Source of the DNA: an uncultured Lachnospiraceae bacterium
Lineage (GTDB): Bacteria > Bacillota > Clostridia > Lachnospirales > Lachnospiraceae
Assembly (NCBI GenBank): GCA_947178145.1
Contig: CAMWXE010000033.1
Span: forward strand, 1 to 53,184
Length of the DNA stretch: 53,184 nucleotides
Direction of reading: 5' to 3'
Under the pieces are notes generated by a model. The model did not search any database, was not told the origin of the DNA, and saw only the letters and a program-made list of their open reading frames with translations. Below are positions 41,445 to 50,288 of the stretch, in pieces (positions within the stretch are counted from its first letter, which is position 1; every line of letters begins with the position of its first letter). The position numbers and the translations under genes were made by a program.

Positions 41445-43256
41445 CTACACCTCCCAAAACATAAACAGATTCCAATACAGCACATTCGCCACCGCCACCA
41501 ACAGGAAAAACACAGTGACATTGTGAAACACTCTCTGCCGCTTCTTCAAAACTGCCTTGTTGTTAAGAATCAGCCCATACACGCACATCACTCCCATGAC
41601 AATCGCAAGCACGCCAATCGCCGCAAACATCCATATGTATGTGTCTCCCAGTGCATAAACGGAAACACTATGCGCGATTAATACCAAAAACAGCAATGCT
41701 GTCAGCTGCAAAAACGCGGCGGCTGTGCTCCATAGCCCAAATCGCTTCCCTTCCACCGCCAATACATTGCGTTTCCTGCACAAATGAACCAGGACCATGA
41801 TACCGCGCACCAGCAGTGAGACAGCAGAAAACCCAAATGCCGCAATCCACAGAAAAACCAACCCAGCCTCCATGAGAAACAGTGGCAGTGAAGTCTGTAT
41901 CTGATCCTCATAGCTGAATACAATCTTAGCCTGCTTCCCGCTGTCATCAAAAATCCACAGCCGGCCTTCATCCTCCGCGTCGATCCCACCATACGATAAA
42001 CTCATTATCTTAAATGGCCCTTTGCGCACAGTCCGCGCCGTCCGAAATCCTCCAGACGGTATCTCGTTATCGTCCGTGTAGTTCGAGCGCTCATATTTGC
42101 CGAAAATCAGCTCCATCATATCCCTATTGTAGACTTTCTCACCAGACTGGTTCGTCATGACAACCGCCCCAATCTGATTTTCCCGGTCCAGCAATAAATA
42201 AGAAGAACATCCCGCCGTATTTCCACCATGGCCGACAGTCTGTACCCCAAACGGCACCATCCAGAACCCATGGCAGTTCAATGGAATATCCGTCTGTCCA
42301 AAATACGCACTCGGCGAGAGCAGCGTTTCCCACGTCTCCGCATGTCCCAGCAATGCCGTGTCCTCTCGCAGCAATGCGGCTGCAAACTTCTCAAAATCGT
42401 CCAGCGTCGACGTGCACATTCCTGCCGGATATAGAGTGATCTCGTAAAAACAGTCCGATATCAAATCTCCTTCCGCCGTGTAGCACTGCAGTTCCTTTCG
42501 CTTCTGCTGTACCCACACATTGTCTGACAAATCCATAAAAACTGCACTGTGCTCCATCTGCAGCGGCGCAAAGATGTTTGCGTGCACGTATTCGCTAAAG
42601 GACATTCCGCTGACCTGCTCCACGATGAACCCGGCAAGCGCCACTCCCCAGTTCGAGTAAGCTGTGACCGTCCCTGGCTCGTAAATCTGCGCCGGCTCAT
42701 GCTTTCGCAGCGCCTCCTCCAGACTGCCTATGTAGTCTGTATCCGTCACCATCAGATCTACATATCCCTCCTGAAATCCCGCATTGTGGTTCATCAGGTT
42801 CAACATCGTAACCGGCGCATCATAAGACAGATTGGTCAGAAATCCCTCCGGAAGATAGCTGCGGATGTCCACATCGAGCGCAAGCTTCCCCTGTTCATAC
42901 AGCTGCATCACGCTGACCCATACCAGAAGCTTTGTCGTCGAGCCCCACTCAAAGACGGAGTCCGGCGCGGCTGCAATCTGATTCTCCACATCGGCAAAAC
43001 CGTAATATTTTTTCAAAAGACCACCTGTGCTGTCAAAGACGGCAACTGCCATTCCGGCTGTTGTTTCCTGATGTTCCCCGACGTATTCGTCAATGCGTTC
43101 TTCCAGTTCTGCCTTTTCCACGCCAGACGGAAGTGTCTGCCCTGCAGCATAAACTTTTGTTTTCTGCGCATCTGCTGGAAGCATCGCCAATGCAGCAATG
43201 ATGACTGCGGTCATACAACAGCTCAATGTTTTCATCCACTTATTTTTCACTCTCAT
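41445..43256 (-). CDS. membrane-anchored serine hydrolase, beta-lactamase/class C-like (PF00144)
   Basis: 603 residues. An N-terminal signal-like segment (LSCCMTAVIIAALAMLPADA) exports the enzyme. The catalytic domain at about 50-390 has EWGSTTKL (SxxK, Ser106 and Lys109), TAYSNWG (YxN, Tyr200) and GHGGNTAG (HxG, His343), as in penicillin-binding-protein-like serine hydrolases and esterases. From about residue 450 there are four or five membrane helices. It is the third gene of an operon with an ECF sigma factor and its anti-sigma factor. It overlaps the anti-sigma gene by 17 bases, so it is likely an envelope-stress target or cofactor of that system. Substrate unknown: peptidoglycan peptide, ester or beta-lactam. 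Confidence 0.87.
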   Translation of the reverse strand: MRVKNKWMKTLSCCMTAVIIAALAMLPADAQKTKVYAAGQTLPSGVEKAELEERIDEYVGEHQETTAGMAVAVFDSTGGLLKKYYGFADVENQIAAAPDSVFEWGSTTKLLVWVSVMQLYEQGKLALDVDIRSYLPEGFLTNLSYDAPVTMLNLMNHNAGFQEGYVDLMVTDTDYIGSLEEALRKHEPAQIYEPGTVTAYSNWGVALAGFIVEQVSGMSFSEYVHANIFAPLQMEHSAVFMDLSDNVWVQQKRKELQCYTAEGDLISDCFYEITLYPAGMCTSTLDDFEKFAAALLREDTALLGHAETWETLLSPSAYFGQTDIPLNCHGFWMVPFGVQTVGHGGNTAGCSSYLLLDRENQIGAVVMTNQSGEKVYNRDMMELIFGKYERSNYTDDNEIPSGGFRTARTVRKGPFKIMSLSYGGIDAEDEGRLWIFDDSGKQAKIVFSYEDQIQTSLPLFLMEAGLVFLWIAAFGFSAVSLLVRGIMVLVHLCRKRNVLAVEGKRFGLWSTAAAFLQLTALLFLVLIAHSVSVYALGDTYIWMFAAIGVLAIVMGVMCVYGLILNNKAVLKKRQRVFHNVTVFFLLVAVANVLYWNLFMFWEV

Positions 43257-44253
43257 GTTCCATTTTCTCCTTCACAATACCATGGCATACCATCATTCCC
43301 CCAACACAGACAGACACCACGATAATCACAAACAACAGATTGGCATTGAGCACAGTGATATCATCCACAGAAAACCCTCTTCCCAGATCCAATCCGCCCA
43401 GTCCATGTCCGTCTGCCGCACCCACAGGCGCCAGAAAGAAATTCAACACATCATTTGCCACTCCGAGCCAGATGCCGCTGAGCGCGACAAGTATTCCCGC
43501 CTTGATCTGCCCGTTTCGCTTTCCATAATCAATAACGAGCACATATATCCATACGAGTACAACGATATAGGTCGATATGGTCATTGCCAGATACCAATAG
43601 CGCTTGTCTCCGTGGATATACATTCCGCACGTCGTCAGCAGCAGATACAGCCATATCGTGTCCCACAATACCGTCAATGCCGCCCTGTGCCTTTCCAACT
43701 TTGTTTCCCGGCTGAGCGGCACGATCACAAACGGTGCAAAGAACACAGATATCCCAAGAATGCTCCCGCTTGACGCCACAAAAAACCATGTTCCACGTGT
43801 ATAAATGCAGCAGGTCAGCAAAAGCAAAATCAAAGAGGCCGTCGCTGTCACAATAACCCACATCAGCCTTTTTGTCACTGCAATAAACGGGACAACAATC
43901 AGGGAAGCGACAAGCAGCATTGCCGTCAGCACGATGAAAAACCAATCCAGCGCATGACCGATCGCAAGGTTGCAGATCAGGCACACGAGAACCGGTATCA
44001 TCAGGATTCCCGCCATCGCCATTCCGATTGTCGTCGTTTTCCTGTTTACAAGCGTTTGATGCTTGTGAATCACATTATTTTTTTCCCAGGTGAGCTTCTC
44101 CTCCACGGTATTGTCACCCATCTGTTCCGCCATTTTCCGGCAGACAGTACATCCGCTGATATGTTCCTCAACGATTGCTCTGCTCTTGCCGCTGCAGATC
44201 TTGTCCTGATACAATGGCAGCAGATCTTGTATTATATCGCAGTCATATTTCAT
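43240..44253 (-). CDS. zinc-finger anti-sigma factor-like membrane protein
   Basis: Residues 1-40 contain a zf-HC2 motif (CDIIQDLLPLYQ, then EEHISGCTVCRKM; the His and Cys residues bind zinc in ZAS-type anti-sigma factors). From about residue 75 there are about seven membrane helices, an unusually long membrane part. It follows the sigma factor gene directly, so it probably holds that sigma factor inactive at the membrane until an envelope signal arrives. Confidence 0.8.
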   Translation of the reverse strand: MKYDCDIIQDLLPLYQDKICSGKSRAIVEEHISGCTVCRKMAEQMGDNTVEEKLTWEKNNVIHKHQTLVNRKTTTIGMAMAGILMIPVLVCLICNLAIGHALDWFFIVLTAMLLVASLIVVPFIAVTKRLMWVIVTATASLILLLLTCCIYTRGTWFFVASSGSILGISVFFAPFVIVPLSRETKLERHRAALTVLWDTIWLYLLLTTCGMYIHGDKRYWYLAMTISTYIVVLVWIYVLVIDYGKRNGQIKAGILVALSGIWLGVANDVLNFFLAPVGAADGHGLGGLDLGRGFSVDDITVLNANLLFVIIVVSVCVGGMMVCHGIVKEKMEHESEK

Positions 44254-44316
44254 TTCGATTCCTCCATTCTCTTACATTCTGTGAATTTTTCTGCAAATTC
44301 TCATAAGTTGTATTCG

Positions 44317-44826
44317 CTACTTTTGAATTGCTCCCAACTGCTCCTGCAGTTTCAGTTTTCCCCGGTGGTATGTCACCCGCGCCCAGTTTTCCGTCTTTCC
44401 AAACACCATGCCGATATCCTTAAATGACAGTTCCCCAAACACCCGCAGGGAAAAGACTTCTCTGTAAGGCTCCTCCAGCTGATGTAAGGCAATGTGTATC
44501 TGCAGGTTTTCCATCCTGGAAATCACAGTATGTTCAATATTGGCCTGGTTCCTGCTGTCTGCAGTATCTGCTGTGTCCTCCTCGAATACAGCCGCTCTTT
44601 TCCTCTTCCGAAATTCATCTGTGCACAGATTTTTCGCAATCGCGCAGAGCCATGTGCGTTCACTGGATTTTCCCTGAAATTCGCTTTTCATGGCGCGGTA
44701 GAAGACCTCCTGCGTCAACTCCTCCGATAAACTGGCGTCCTTTGCAAGTGTCATGATATACGAATACACGTCCATATAGTATGTCTGGTACAATTTCTCG
44801 ATGTAGGTACTGCGCCCAGTTTCCAC
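44317..44826 (-). CDS. ECF-type RNA polymerase sigma factor
   Basis: 169 residues with region 2 (YMDVYSYIMTLAKDASLSEE, then LTQEVFYRAM, RTWLCAIAKNLCTDEFRKRK) and region 4 (LEEPYREVFSLRVFGELSFK, then DIGMVFGKTENWARVTYHRG, the helix-turn-helix). The start is GTG, preceded by GGAGGTGATC, a full complement to the 16S tail. An ECF-type promoter lies upstream, implying autoregulation. It is the first gene of the sigma/anti-sigma/serine hydrolase operon. Confidence 0.93.
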   Translation of the reverse strand: METGRSTYIEKLYQTYYMDVYSYIMTLAKDASLSEELTQEVFYRAMKSEFQGKSSERTWLCAIAKNLCTDEFRKRKRAAVFEEDTADTADSRNQANIEHTVISRMENLQIHIALHQLEEPYREVFSLRVFGELSFKDIGMVFGKTENWARVTYHRGKLKLQEQLGAIQK

Positions 44827-44927
44827 AACCTGATCACCTCCCTCGTTCTCATTATGTAATATCTGGATTATTCAGACTGTACAGTCTCTTGCTGCTGAAG
44901 AGATATCTCTCACAGCCTTTATGCCGA

Positions 44928-44956
44928 TTAGACGTTGAAATCAGAAATTCGTTACA
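44928..44956 (-). promoter_or_regulatory. ECF sigma-dependent autoregulatory promoter
   Basis: On the minus strand TGTAAC, 16 bases, CGTCTAA. This matches the promoters of the SigX/SigW/SigV group of Bacillus ECF sigma factors (AAC at -35, CGT at -10). It lies about 100 bases upstream of the sigma factor start codon. Confidence 0.65.
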
Positions 44957-45060
44957 AAATATTACAAAAATTTTTTATATTTTTTTCAAAAATCTACTTG
45001 CCTACTCCACAAAAATATGATATCATATTTCTTGTCGTTATGACATACATTATTTGAGAT

Positions 45061-45143
45061 GCCGGTGTGGCGGAATGGCAGACGCAGCAGACTCAAAATC
45101 TGCCGGGGGCAACCTCGTGCCGGTTCAAGTCCGGCCACCGGCA
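45061..45143 (+). tRNA. tRNA-Leu (anticodon CAA)
   Basis: Acceptor stem GCCGGTG / CACCGGC with discriminator A; anticodon stem GCAGA / TCTGC with loop CTCAAAA, anticodon CAA reading UUG; T arm GCCGG-TTCAAGT-CCGGC; long variable arm typical of leucine tRNAs. No encoded CCA. It is the one clear plus-strand gene. Confidence 0.95.
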
Positions 45144-45155
45144 TTCCTTATTAGG

Positions 45156-45202
45156 CGGCTCAATCCCTTGTAAATACTGGGATTGAGCCGTTTTACTTTT
45201 TC
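45156..45202 (+). terminator. terminator of tRNA-Leu
   Basis: Perfect 12-base stem CGGCTCAATCCC / GGGATTGAGCCG with an 11-base loop, followed by TTTTACTTTTTC, starting 13 bases after the tRNA. Confidence 0.85.
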
Positions 45203-45254
45203 TTTTTTCAGGGGTTAACCGATATGTATTGCCCCTAAATTTTTAATATAATCA

Positions 45255-45302
45255 CAAAAAGCGGCGTTCCTGTTCTCCCGTGCAGGGAGAGAGAAACGCC
45301 GC
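45255..45302 (-). terminator. terminator of the Na/Pi cotransporter gene
   Basis: On the minus strand a GCGGCGTT / AACGCCGC stem with an inner TCTCCC / GGGAGA stem, followed by TTTTTG. It lies 20 bases after the stop codon. Confidence 0.8.
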
Positions 45303-45322
45303 GTCTGCATCGTATTCAGTTT

Positions 45323-47107
45323 TCATTTTTTCTTTGTCTTTTTGGATTTGGTGATATCATACTTCATCTCATATGCCTCAAAGAGCTCCCTGTACATCCG
45401 ATTGTTCATCTCGCGGATACTCTTCTGGTACTCGTGTGTGTCGAAATCCTCCGCCTCCGATTCGAGAAGCGCAACTGCCACGTTGGAACAATGCGCACCG
45501 ATACGCTCGAAATCAGTCAGGATATTGTTGAACGCAAACCCCTGCTTGAGCTCACATTTCCCGTTTCTAAGACGCGTGATGTGCCTTGACTTTAACTCAT
45601 TGCAGAGCACGTTGATGAGCTCCCGCAAAGGCTCCACTCGGATAGCCAGATCGACATCGTCAAACGCAAAGGAATCCACTGTGACCTCGAGAATTTCCTT
45701 GACTGCCGCTTCAAGAACAGACAGCTCATAAGTCGCCTCGTCTGAGAAGGATATCTTCTTCTCATAGAGTTCGTTGGCAGATCTTGACAGATTGACCGCA
45801 TGATCGCCAAGACGCTCAAAATCGCTGATTGTATGTAGAAATATGGACACCTGCTTCGACTGATTTTCCGTCATGTCGCGCCCGGTCAGCTGCATGAGAT
45901 AGGTTCCCAGCTTGTCCTCGTACTTGTCAATCAGATTTTCCTTCTCCTGCACCTTATTATAACGGTCTTCCGTATAATTATCAAAGAGCCCCATGGCGCG
46001 CACAATATTTTTCCTTGCCTTCTTCGCCATACCGTTCATGGCTGTGTGGCTCTGACCGATTGCAAGCGCCGGATATTTGAGAAAACGCTCTTCCAGCAGA
46101 TCGAAATCCGCCTGCTCTTCCCTGTCCTCCTCGGAATCCTTCACCAATGTGAACACAAGTTTCTCAATCCACTTGATAAACGGAAACAGAATCATGACAG
46201 TCGCGAGCCGGAATACGGTATTTAAGATTGCAATCGCAATCGGACTCATCGTCATATCCATAAAATCAAACCGGACAATGGCATTGACCGAATAAAACAT
46301 CACCGCCCAGAATACCATACCAAACAAGTCGTTCATCAGATAGATGAGCGCGGTCCTCTTGCCGTTCTTGTTCGTGCCAATCGAGGACAGCAGAACCGGG
46401 CAGGCTGCACCGACACCGATACCGAGCGTAATCGGAAACGCAGATGCGAACGTGATTGCGCCTGTCACAGAAAGCGCCTGCAGAATACCGATCGATGCGG
46501 AAGCGCTCTGCAAAACCGCCGTGAATGCAATACCGACCAGAATCCCCATAAACGGATTGGAAAACATGGTAAGTGTATTTACGAAGTGCGGATTTTCCTT
46601 TAAGGGAGACACCGCGCCACTCATGCTCTGCATACCGACCATCAGGATTGAAAATCCAAGCATGATGTCGCCGACATTTTTGTAGGTACTCTTCTTGGAA
46701 ACCATCTTAAATAAAATACCAATAATAGAAACGACCGCTGAAATCGTGGTTGTGGACAGAAGCTGCGCGATGCCGTTAGAACCCTCTATATAGGACAGAC
46801 AGAGTATCCAGCCGGTAATACTTGTACCGATATTTGCTCCCATAATGATACCGATCGCCTGTGCCACCTTCATCATACCCGAATTGACGAACCCGACGAC
46901 CATGACCGTCGTCGCCGACGAGGACTGTATAATCGCCGTGACTGCTGTTCCCAAAAGAACACCTTTGATCGGCGTGCTGGTCAGCTTGTACAGGATAAGC
47001 TCCAGCTTCTCTCCCGCCGCCTTTTTCAGTCCGTCTCCCATCAGGGACATTCCAAACAGGAAAAGTGCCACTCCGCTAAGTAACGATAAGATTGATGTTA
47101 TTCCCAT
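45323..47107 (-). CDS. Na+/phosphate cotransporter with C-terminal PhoU-like domain
   Basis: 594 residues. Residues about 1-330 are the NptA/YjbB-type transporter with paired repeats QSSSATTVMVVGF and QSASASIGILQAL and about nine membrane helices (GVALFLFGMSLMGDGLKKAA at the start). Residues about 370-580 are a PhoU-like helical domain (RAMGLFDNYTEDRYNKVQEK, HTISDFERLGDHAVNLSRSA). It imports phosphate with sodium and probably senses cellular phosphate through the PhoU part. Monocistronic between its own promoter and terminator. Confidence 0.92.
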   Translation of the reverse strand: MGITSILSLLSGVALFLFGMSLMGDGLKKAAGEKLELILYKLTSTPIKGVLLGTAVTAIIQSSSATTVMVVGFVNSGMMKVAQAIGIIMGANIGTSITGWILCLSYIEGSNGIAQLLSTTTISAVVSIIGILFKMVSKKSTYKNVGDIMLGFSILMVGMQSMSGAVSPLKENPHFVNTLTMFSNPFMGILVGIAFTAVLQSASASIGILQALSVTGAITFASAFPITLGIGVGAACPVLLSSIGTNKNGKRTALIYLMNDLFGMVFWAVMFYSVNAIVRFDFMDMTMSPIAIAILNTVFRLATVMILFPFIKWIEKLVFTLVKDSEEDREEQADFDLLEERFLKYPALAIGQSHTAMNGMAKKARKNIVRAMGLFDNYTEDRYNKVQEKENLIDKYEDKLGTYLMQLTGRDMTENQSKQVSIFLHTISDFERLGDHAVNLSRSANELYEKKISFSDEATYELSVLEAAVKEILEVTVDSFAFDDVDLAIRVEPLRELINVLCNELKSRHITRLRNGKCELKQGFAFNNILTDFERIGAHCSNVAVALLESEAEDFDTHEYQKSIREMNNRMYRELFEAYEMKYDITKSKKTKKK

Positions 47108-47221
47108 GTCAATATTTTTCCTCCGCAGCGAGTGATTCCGATTGCTGTTGAATCATGACACTGCATTCCTTCTCTGTAAGTTTTTAATGATTATTCTTTT
47201 ATCTTATCTAATTCGGTAACA

Positions 47222-47250
47222 TTAATACCTGAAGCTGTTAAGATAATCAA
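47222..47250 (-). promoter_or_regulatory. possible promoter of the Na/Pi cotransporter gene
   Basis: Minus-strand TTGATT, 17 bases, TATTAA, about 110 bases upstream of the ATG. The 260-base gap 47108-47368 holds nothing else convincing. Confidence 0.4.
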
Positions 47251-47368
47251 CTGCACTAAGTTCATCATAGCAGATTCTGTAAAAAGTGTAAAGCACTGAT
47301 TCCAAACGAATATTGTGCAAAAATGCGCTCTGCTCCTTTGCTTCGATAGATGCGCGAACAGTAATGTC

Positions 47369-48676
47369 CTATTGCCTCTGCCCGTCGAGATAGTTGACAA
47401 ACTGCTGTGCGGTGCGCCCGGAGATACCTCCGTGGCTCAGCTCCCACTTGTTTGCCTCCGCTTTCAGCTCCTCGTCCGACATCCGGATTCCCTGTCTGTG
47501 CGCGAGCTCCAGCACAATGTTGAAGTACTCCTTCTGCGAAGGCTTGGAGTAATTGATCGTGACACCAAAACGGTTTACCAGCGAGAGCTTCTCCTCCATC
47601 GTGTCGGAGCGGTGCATGCCGTTGTCAACCTCCACATCGTTTCTGTCACTCCAGGTTTCCTTGATCAAATGCCTGCGATTGGAAGTCGCATAGATCAATA
47701 TATTGTCAGGCTTCGTCTCCACGCCGCCCTCAATCACTGCCTTGAGGAACTTGTACTCAATCTCAAACTCCTCAAAGGACAAGTCGTCCATGTAGATGAC
47801 AAACTTATAATTCCGGTTCTTGATCTGTGCGATCACATTGGACAGGTCTTTGAACTGGTGTTTGTAAATCTCAATCATGCGGAGTCCCTGTGGATAAAAG
47901 GCATTCACAATCGCCTTGATGCTGGTGGATTTCCCCGTTCCGCTGTCGCCGAACAGCAGTACATTGTTGGCCTTCCGGTCCTCCACAAACGCCCTCGTGT
48001 TGTCGACAAGTTTTTTCTTCTGTATCTCATACCCGACAAGGTCGTCGAGCATCACCTTGTCCATATTGTTGATCGGCAGGAATTCAATCGCCCCGTCAGC
48101 CTTGTCTTTGATGCGGAATGCCTTGTTCAGACCAAACATTCCCACACCAAAATCCCTGTAAAATGTTGTCACACAGTCAAAAAACTCATTTTCGTCCGCC
48201 GCCTTTTCAAGCTGTGCACTCAGGGCAATGATTTTTTCACTGACATTTTTGTTGTACATCAATTCCTTCTTCCCGATTGCCTTGTAGTCCGAAAGCTGTG
48301 AAAAGCAGTCAATGCCAAGTTCCTTTTCAATCCCGGTAAAATCATAGTCAAACAGATTTTTGAAAACTCTGAAATCATTCTTTGCAAAGTGGTTGACGCT
48401 CCCCTCATTGGCGCCCACCTTCTCGCAGGTAATGCTGAACGGATTCTCATTTGTCACCAGAAAAAAGGTGAGATAATTGTGCCAGAGGTTATGGTTAAAA
48501 CCGTAATCCGTGGCGACGATCAGCAGCCTTTTGAGCTGTGTGTAAATATCCTTGATCAGCGCCGGCTTTGCGCTTGTCTTCTCGTCAAAACGGCGGAATA
48601 TCTCCCCGAACTGGTACAGGATACAGTCCTCGTCCATGTCCCCGTACATAATTAATTTTGCAATCTCGCGGTACAT
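47369..48676 (-). CDS. DUF815 family AAA-type ATPase
   Basis: 435 residues. Residues about 230-420 are the ATPase: NVLLFGDSGTGKSTSIKAIV (Walker A), FVIYMDDLSFEEFE (Walker B-like) and ILIYATSNRRHLIKETWSDR (sensor), typical of DUF815. The N-terminal 200 residues are family-specific helical sequence. The start at 48676 is supported by GGGGAGG seven bases before the ATG; the open frame continues to 48727. The gene directly upstream starts the same transcript. Function unknown in the family. Confidence 0.9.
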   Translation of the reverse strand: MYREIAKLIMYGDMDEDCILYQFGEIFRRFDEKTSAKPALIKDIYTQLKRLLIVATDYGFNHNLWHNYLTFFLVTNENPFSITCEKVGANEGSVNHFAKNDFRVFKNLFDYDFTGIEKELGIDCFSQLSDYKAIGKKELMYNKNVSEKIIALSAQLEKAADENEFFDCVTTFYRDFGVGMFGLNKAFRIKDKADGAIEFLPINNMDKVMLDDLVGYEIQKKKLVDNTRAFVEDRKANNVLLFGDSGTGKSTSIKAIVNAFYPQGLRMIEIYKHQFKDLSNVIAQIKNRNYKFVIYMDDLSFEEFEIEYKFLKAVIEGGVETKPDNILIYATSNRRHLIKETWSDRNDVEVDNGMHRSDTMEEKLSLVNRFGVTINYSKPSQKEYFNIVLELAHRQGIRMSDEELKAEANKWELSHGGISGRTAQQFVNYLDGQRQ

Positions 48677-48689
48677 TCTTTTTCCTCCC

Positions 48690-49361
48690 CTAAATCGTTC
48701 TCGCCGCGTCCTCCAGGGACACGCCATTCTCCCACGCTCCGCAGTACCGCAGATACTCCGACTCTGTGTTCAGAAAATCCGCGGCATTCTGCGGCAGCAC
48801 GATCGGCTCTATCCTGTCATCCTTATAGCTGCAGACATAGATTACCTTCCTGCAATTCAAAAATACCCAGTCGAAACGCTGCGCGCAGTCTTTCTGCTTC
48901 CCCCCCATATATTCATACAGATGCGTCACATCGATATCGTTCTCGTCCCGCGGGTGCAGAAAGAGATAAAGTCCGTTATGCCGCCTCTGCTGATAGCTCG
49001 TGTTCAGCTTTTCAAGTTTCTTGTTAAACCGGTATTTTGCCTTGTACAGATAGTCCTGATGCTCCAGATCATCAGGCAGGACAGCCCAAAACCTGCCATT
49101 GTAAAAATGCAGCCGATCCCCATACCGCTCCAGCGCAGCAGGCGGCAGCTCTTCTTTCAGACAGCCCAGATACTGCTCAATAAAATTCTTGGTCTGCCCA
49201 TCGTCAGGCAGGAGCGCCTGACTGACCTCCAGCCCCATATCCATCGTTTCGTTGATCCAGTCCGGCGACTCGCTCTTGACAAAGGACGGCTTGTACTCCC
49301 GCCAGAGATATTTTAAGGAAACCACCGCATATATCTCGTTTAGCAGCTTCTCATATACCAT
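48690..49361 (-). CDS. conserved hypothetical protein, partner of the DUF815 ATPase
   Basis: 223 residues, no family I can name. It is soluble, rich in aromatic and charged residues, with no signal peptide or membrane segment; for example YKAKYRFNKKLEKLNTSYQQ and FLHPRDENDIDVTHLYEYMG. It ends 13 bases before the DUF815 start and is very likely co-transcribed with it, so a joint role is plausible. A run of seven G on its coding strand at 48900-48906 is in frame. Confidence 0.75.
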   Translation of the reverse strand: MVYEKLLNEIYAVVSLKYLWREYKPSFVKSESPDWINETMDMGLEVSQALLPDDGQTKNFIEQYLGCLKEELPPAALERYGDRLHFYNGRFWAVLPDDLEHQDYLYKAKYRFNKKLEKLNTSYQQRRHNGLYLFLHPRDENDIDVTHLYEYMGGKQKDCAQRFDWVFLNCRKVIYVCSYKDDRIEPIVLPQNAADFLNTESEYLRYCGAWENGVSLEDAARTI

Positions 49362-49394
49362 AATTGCTGTTTTCCTTCCTGTATGATTTTGTTT

Positions 49395-50117
49395 TTACGC
49401 CCCGCTCCGCAGGAGATCGTTGACCACTTCCCCCGCGATGATCAGCCCCGCCACTGACGGAACAAAAGCATTGCTTCCTGGAATGCGTTTTCTGGAGTCT
49501 GTCACTTCCATAGCTTCCGCATCGCGGTCTGGAACAATCGGAACCTCCTCCGAGTAAACTACTTTTAGTTTCTTAATTCCCCTGTTTTTCAATTCGCGCC
49601 GCATCACTTTTGCCAGCGGACATACGCTTGTCTTATATATGTCCGCCACCTTAAACGCTGCGGGATTCATCTTGTTCCCCGCTCCCATGCAGCTGATGAT
49701 CGGTGTGCTGGACGCTTCCGCCTGCATGACAAGCTGGATTTTTCCAGTCACTGTGTCAATCGCATCCACCACATAATCATACGCACAGAAATGAAACTCT
49801 GCTGCCGTCTCCGGCATAAAAAAAGTCCTGTATGTATTGACAACCGCTTCCGGATTGATGTCCAGGACACGCTTTTTCGCCACATCCACCTTATACGCGC
49901 CGATTGTGCTGTGCGTCGCGATAATCTGACGGTTCAGATTCGTGAGGCATACCTTGTCATTATCAATCAAATCCAGCGTCCCGACCCCGCTCCGCGCAAG
50001 CGCCTCCACCACATAGCCGCCCACACCGCCGATTCCAAACACCGCGACGCGGGAATTCCTCAATTTCTCAATCCCCGCAGCCCCCACCAAAAGTTCCATC
50101 CTCGAAAATTGATCCAT
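49395..50117 (-). CDS. tcdA: tRNA threonylcarbamoyladenosine dehydratase (TcdA/CsdL)
   Basis: A ThiF/E1-like enzyme that cyclises t6A at position 37 of ANN-decoding tRNAs, using ATP. Seen: VAVFGIGGVGGYVVEALARS (nucleotide-binding), LIDNDKVCLTNLNRQIIATH (adenylation site D and R), YDYVVDAIDTVTGK and ISCMGAGNKMNPAAFKVADI. About 240 residues, normal. The start has GGAGGGGGAG close upstream, in the last unit of a tandem repeat. Confidence 0.92.
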   Translation of the reverse strand: MDQFSRMELLVGAAGIEKLRNSRVAVFGIGGVGGYVVEALARSGVGTLDLIDNDKVCLTNLNRQIIATHSTIGAYKVDVAKKRVLDINPEAVVNTYRTFFMPETAAEFHFCAYDYVVDAIDTVTGKIQLVMQAEASSTPIISCMGAGNKMNPAAFKVADIYKTSVCPLAKVMRRELKNRGIKKLKVVYSEEVPIVPDRDAEAMEVTDSRKRIPGSNAFVPSVAGLIIAGEVVNDLLRSGA

Positions 50118-50126
50118 ATATTCTCC

Positions 50127-50288
50127 CCCTCCACAACAAACATTTAGAAACTCTTAGGTGGCATTTTCTGCCCTCCACAACAAACATTTAGAAACTCTTA
50201 GGTGGCGCATTCTGCCCTCCACACTCCCTGAAAAACGCTGCCCCTGCGTTTTTCCAAACATTTAGAAACTCTTAGGTGGCGTATTCTG
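50127..50288. repeat. 44-base tandem repeat, about 2.7 units
   Basis: Units at 50127-50170 and 50171-50214 are near-identical and exactly adjacent (CCCTCCACAACAAACATTTA, then GAAACTCTTAGGTGG). A third unit at 50215-50288 is interrupted by about 30 bases carrying a hairpin. The next 25 bases (50288-50312) are an inverted copy of the unit core, so the end of the upstream gene lies in a long palindrome. Confidence 0.8.
50230..50254 (-). terminator. hairpin within the third repeat unit, probable terminator
   Basis: Stem GAAAAACGC / GCGTTTTTC with loop AGGGGCA on the minus strand. Its T-rich 3' arm could act as the U tract. It lies 18 bases after the stop codon of the TtcA-LarE gene, between it and tcdA. 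Confidence 0.5.

Noticed and set aside
42549..43325. 258-codon plus-strand ORF
   Set aside because: It is antisense to the serine hydrolase and anti-sigma genes, which have clear motifs; the ORF shows low-complexity, GC-driven composition with no domain.
47315..48301. 328-codon plus-strand ORF
   Set aside because: Antisense shadow of the DUF815 gene; no ribosome site or recognisable motif.
48900..48906. C7 tract as a third phase-variable site
   Set aside because: Only seven bases, in frame, in a housekeeping-like gene; too short to call a contingency tract.
48552..49316. 254-codon plus-strand ORF
   Set aside because: Antisense shadow over the DUF815 and hypothetical genes, with arginine/proline-rich composition typical of an opposite frame.
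50127..50288. CRISPR array
   Set aside because: Repeat units are directly adjacent with no unique spacers between them, and no cas genes are near.
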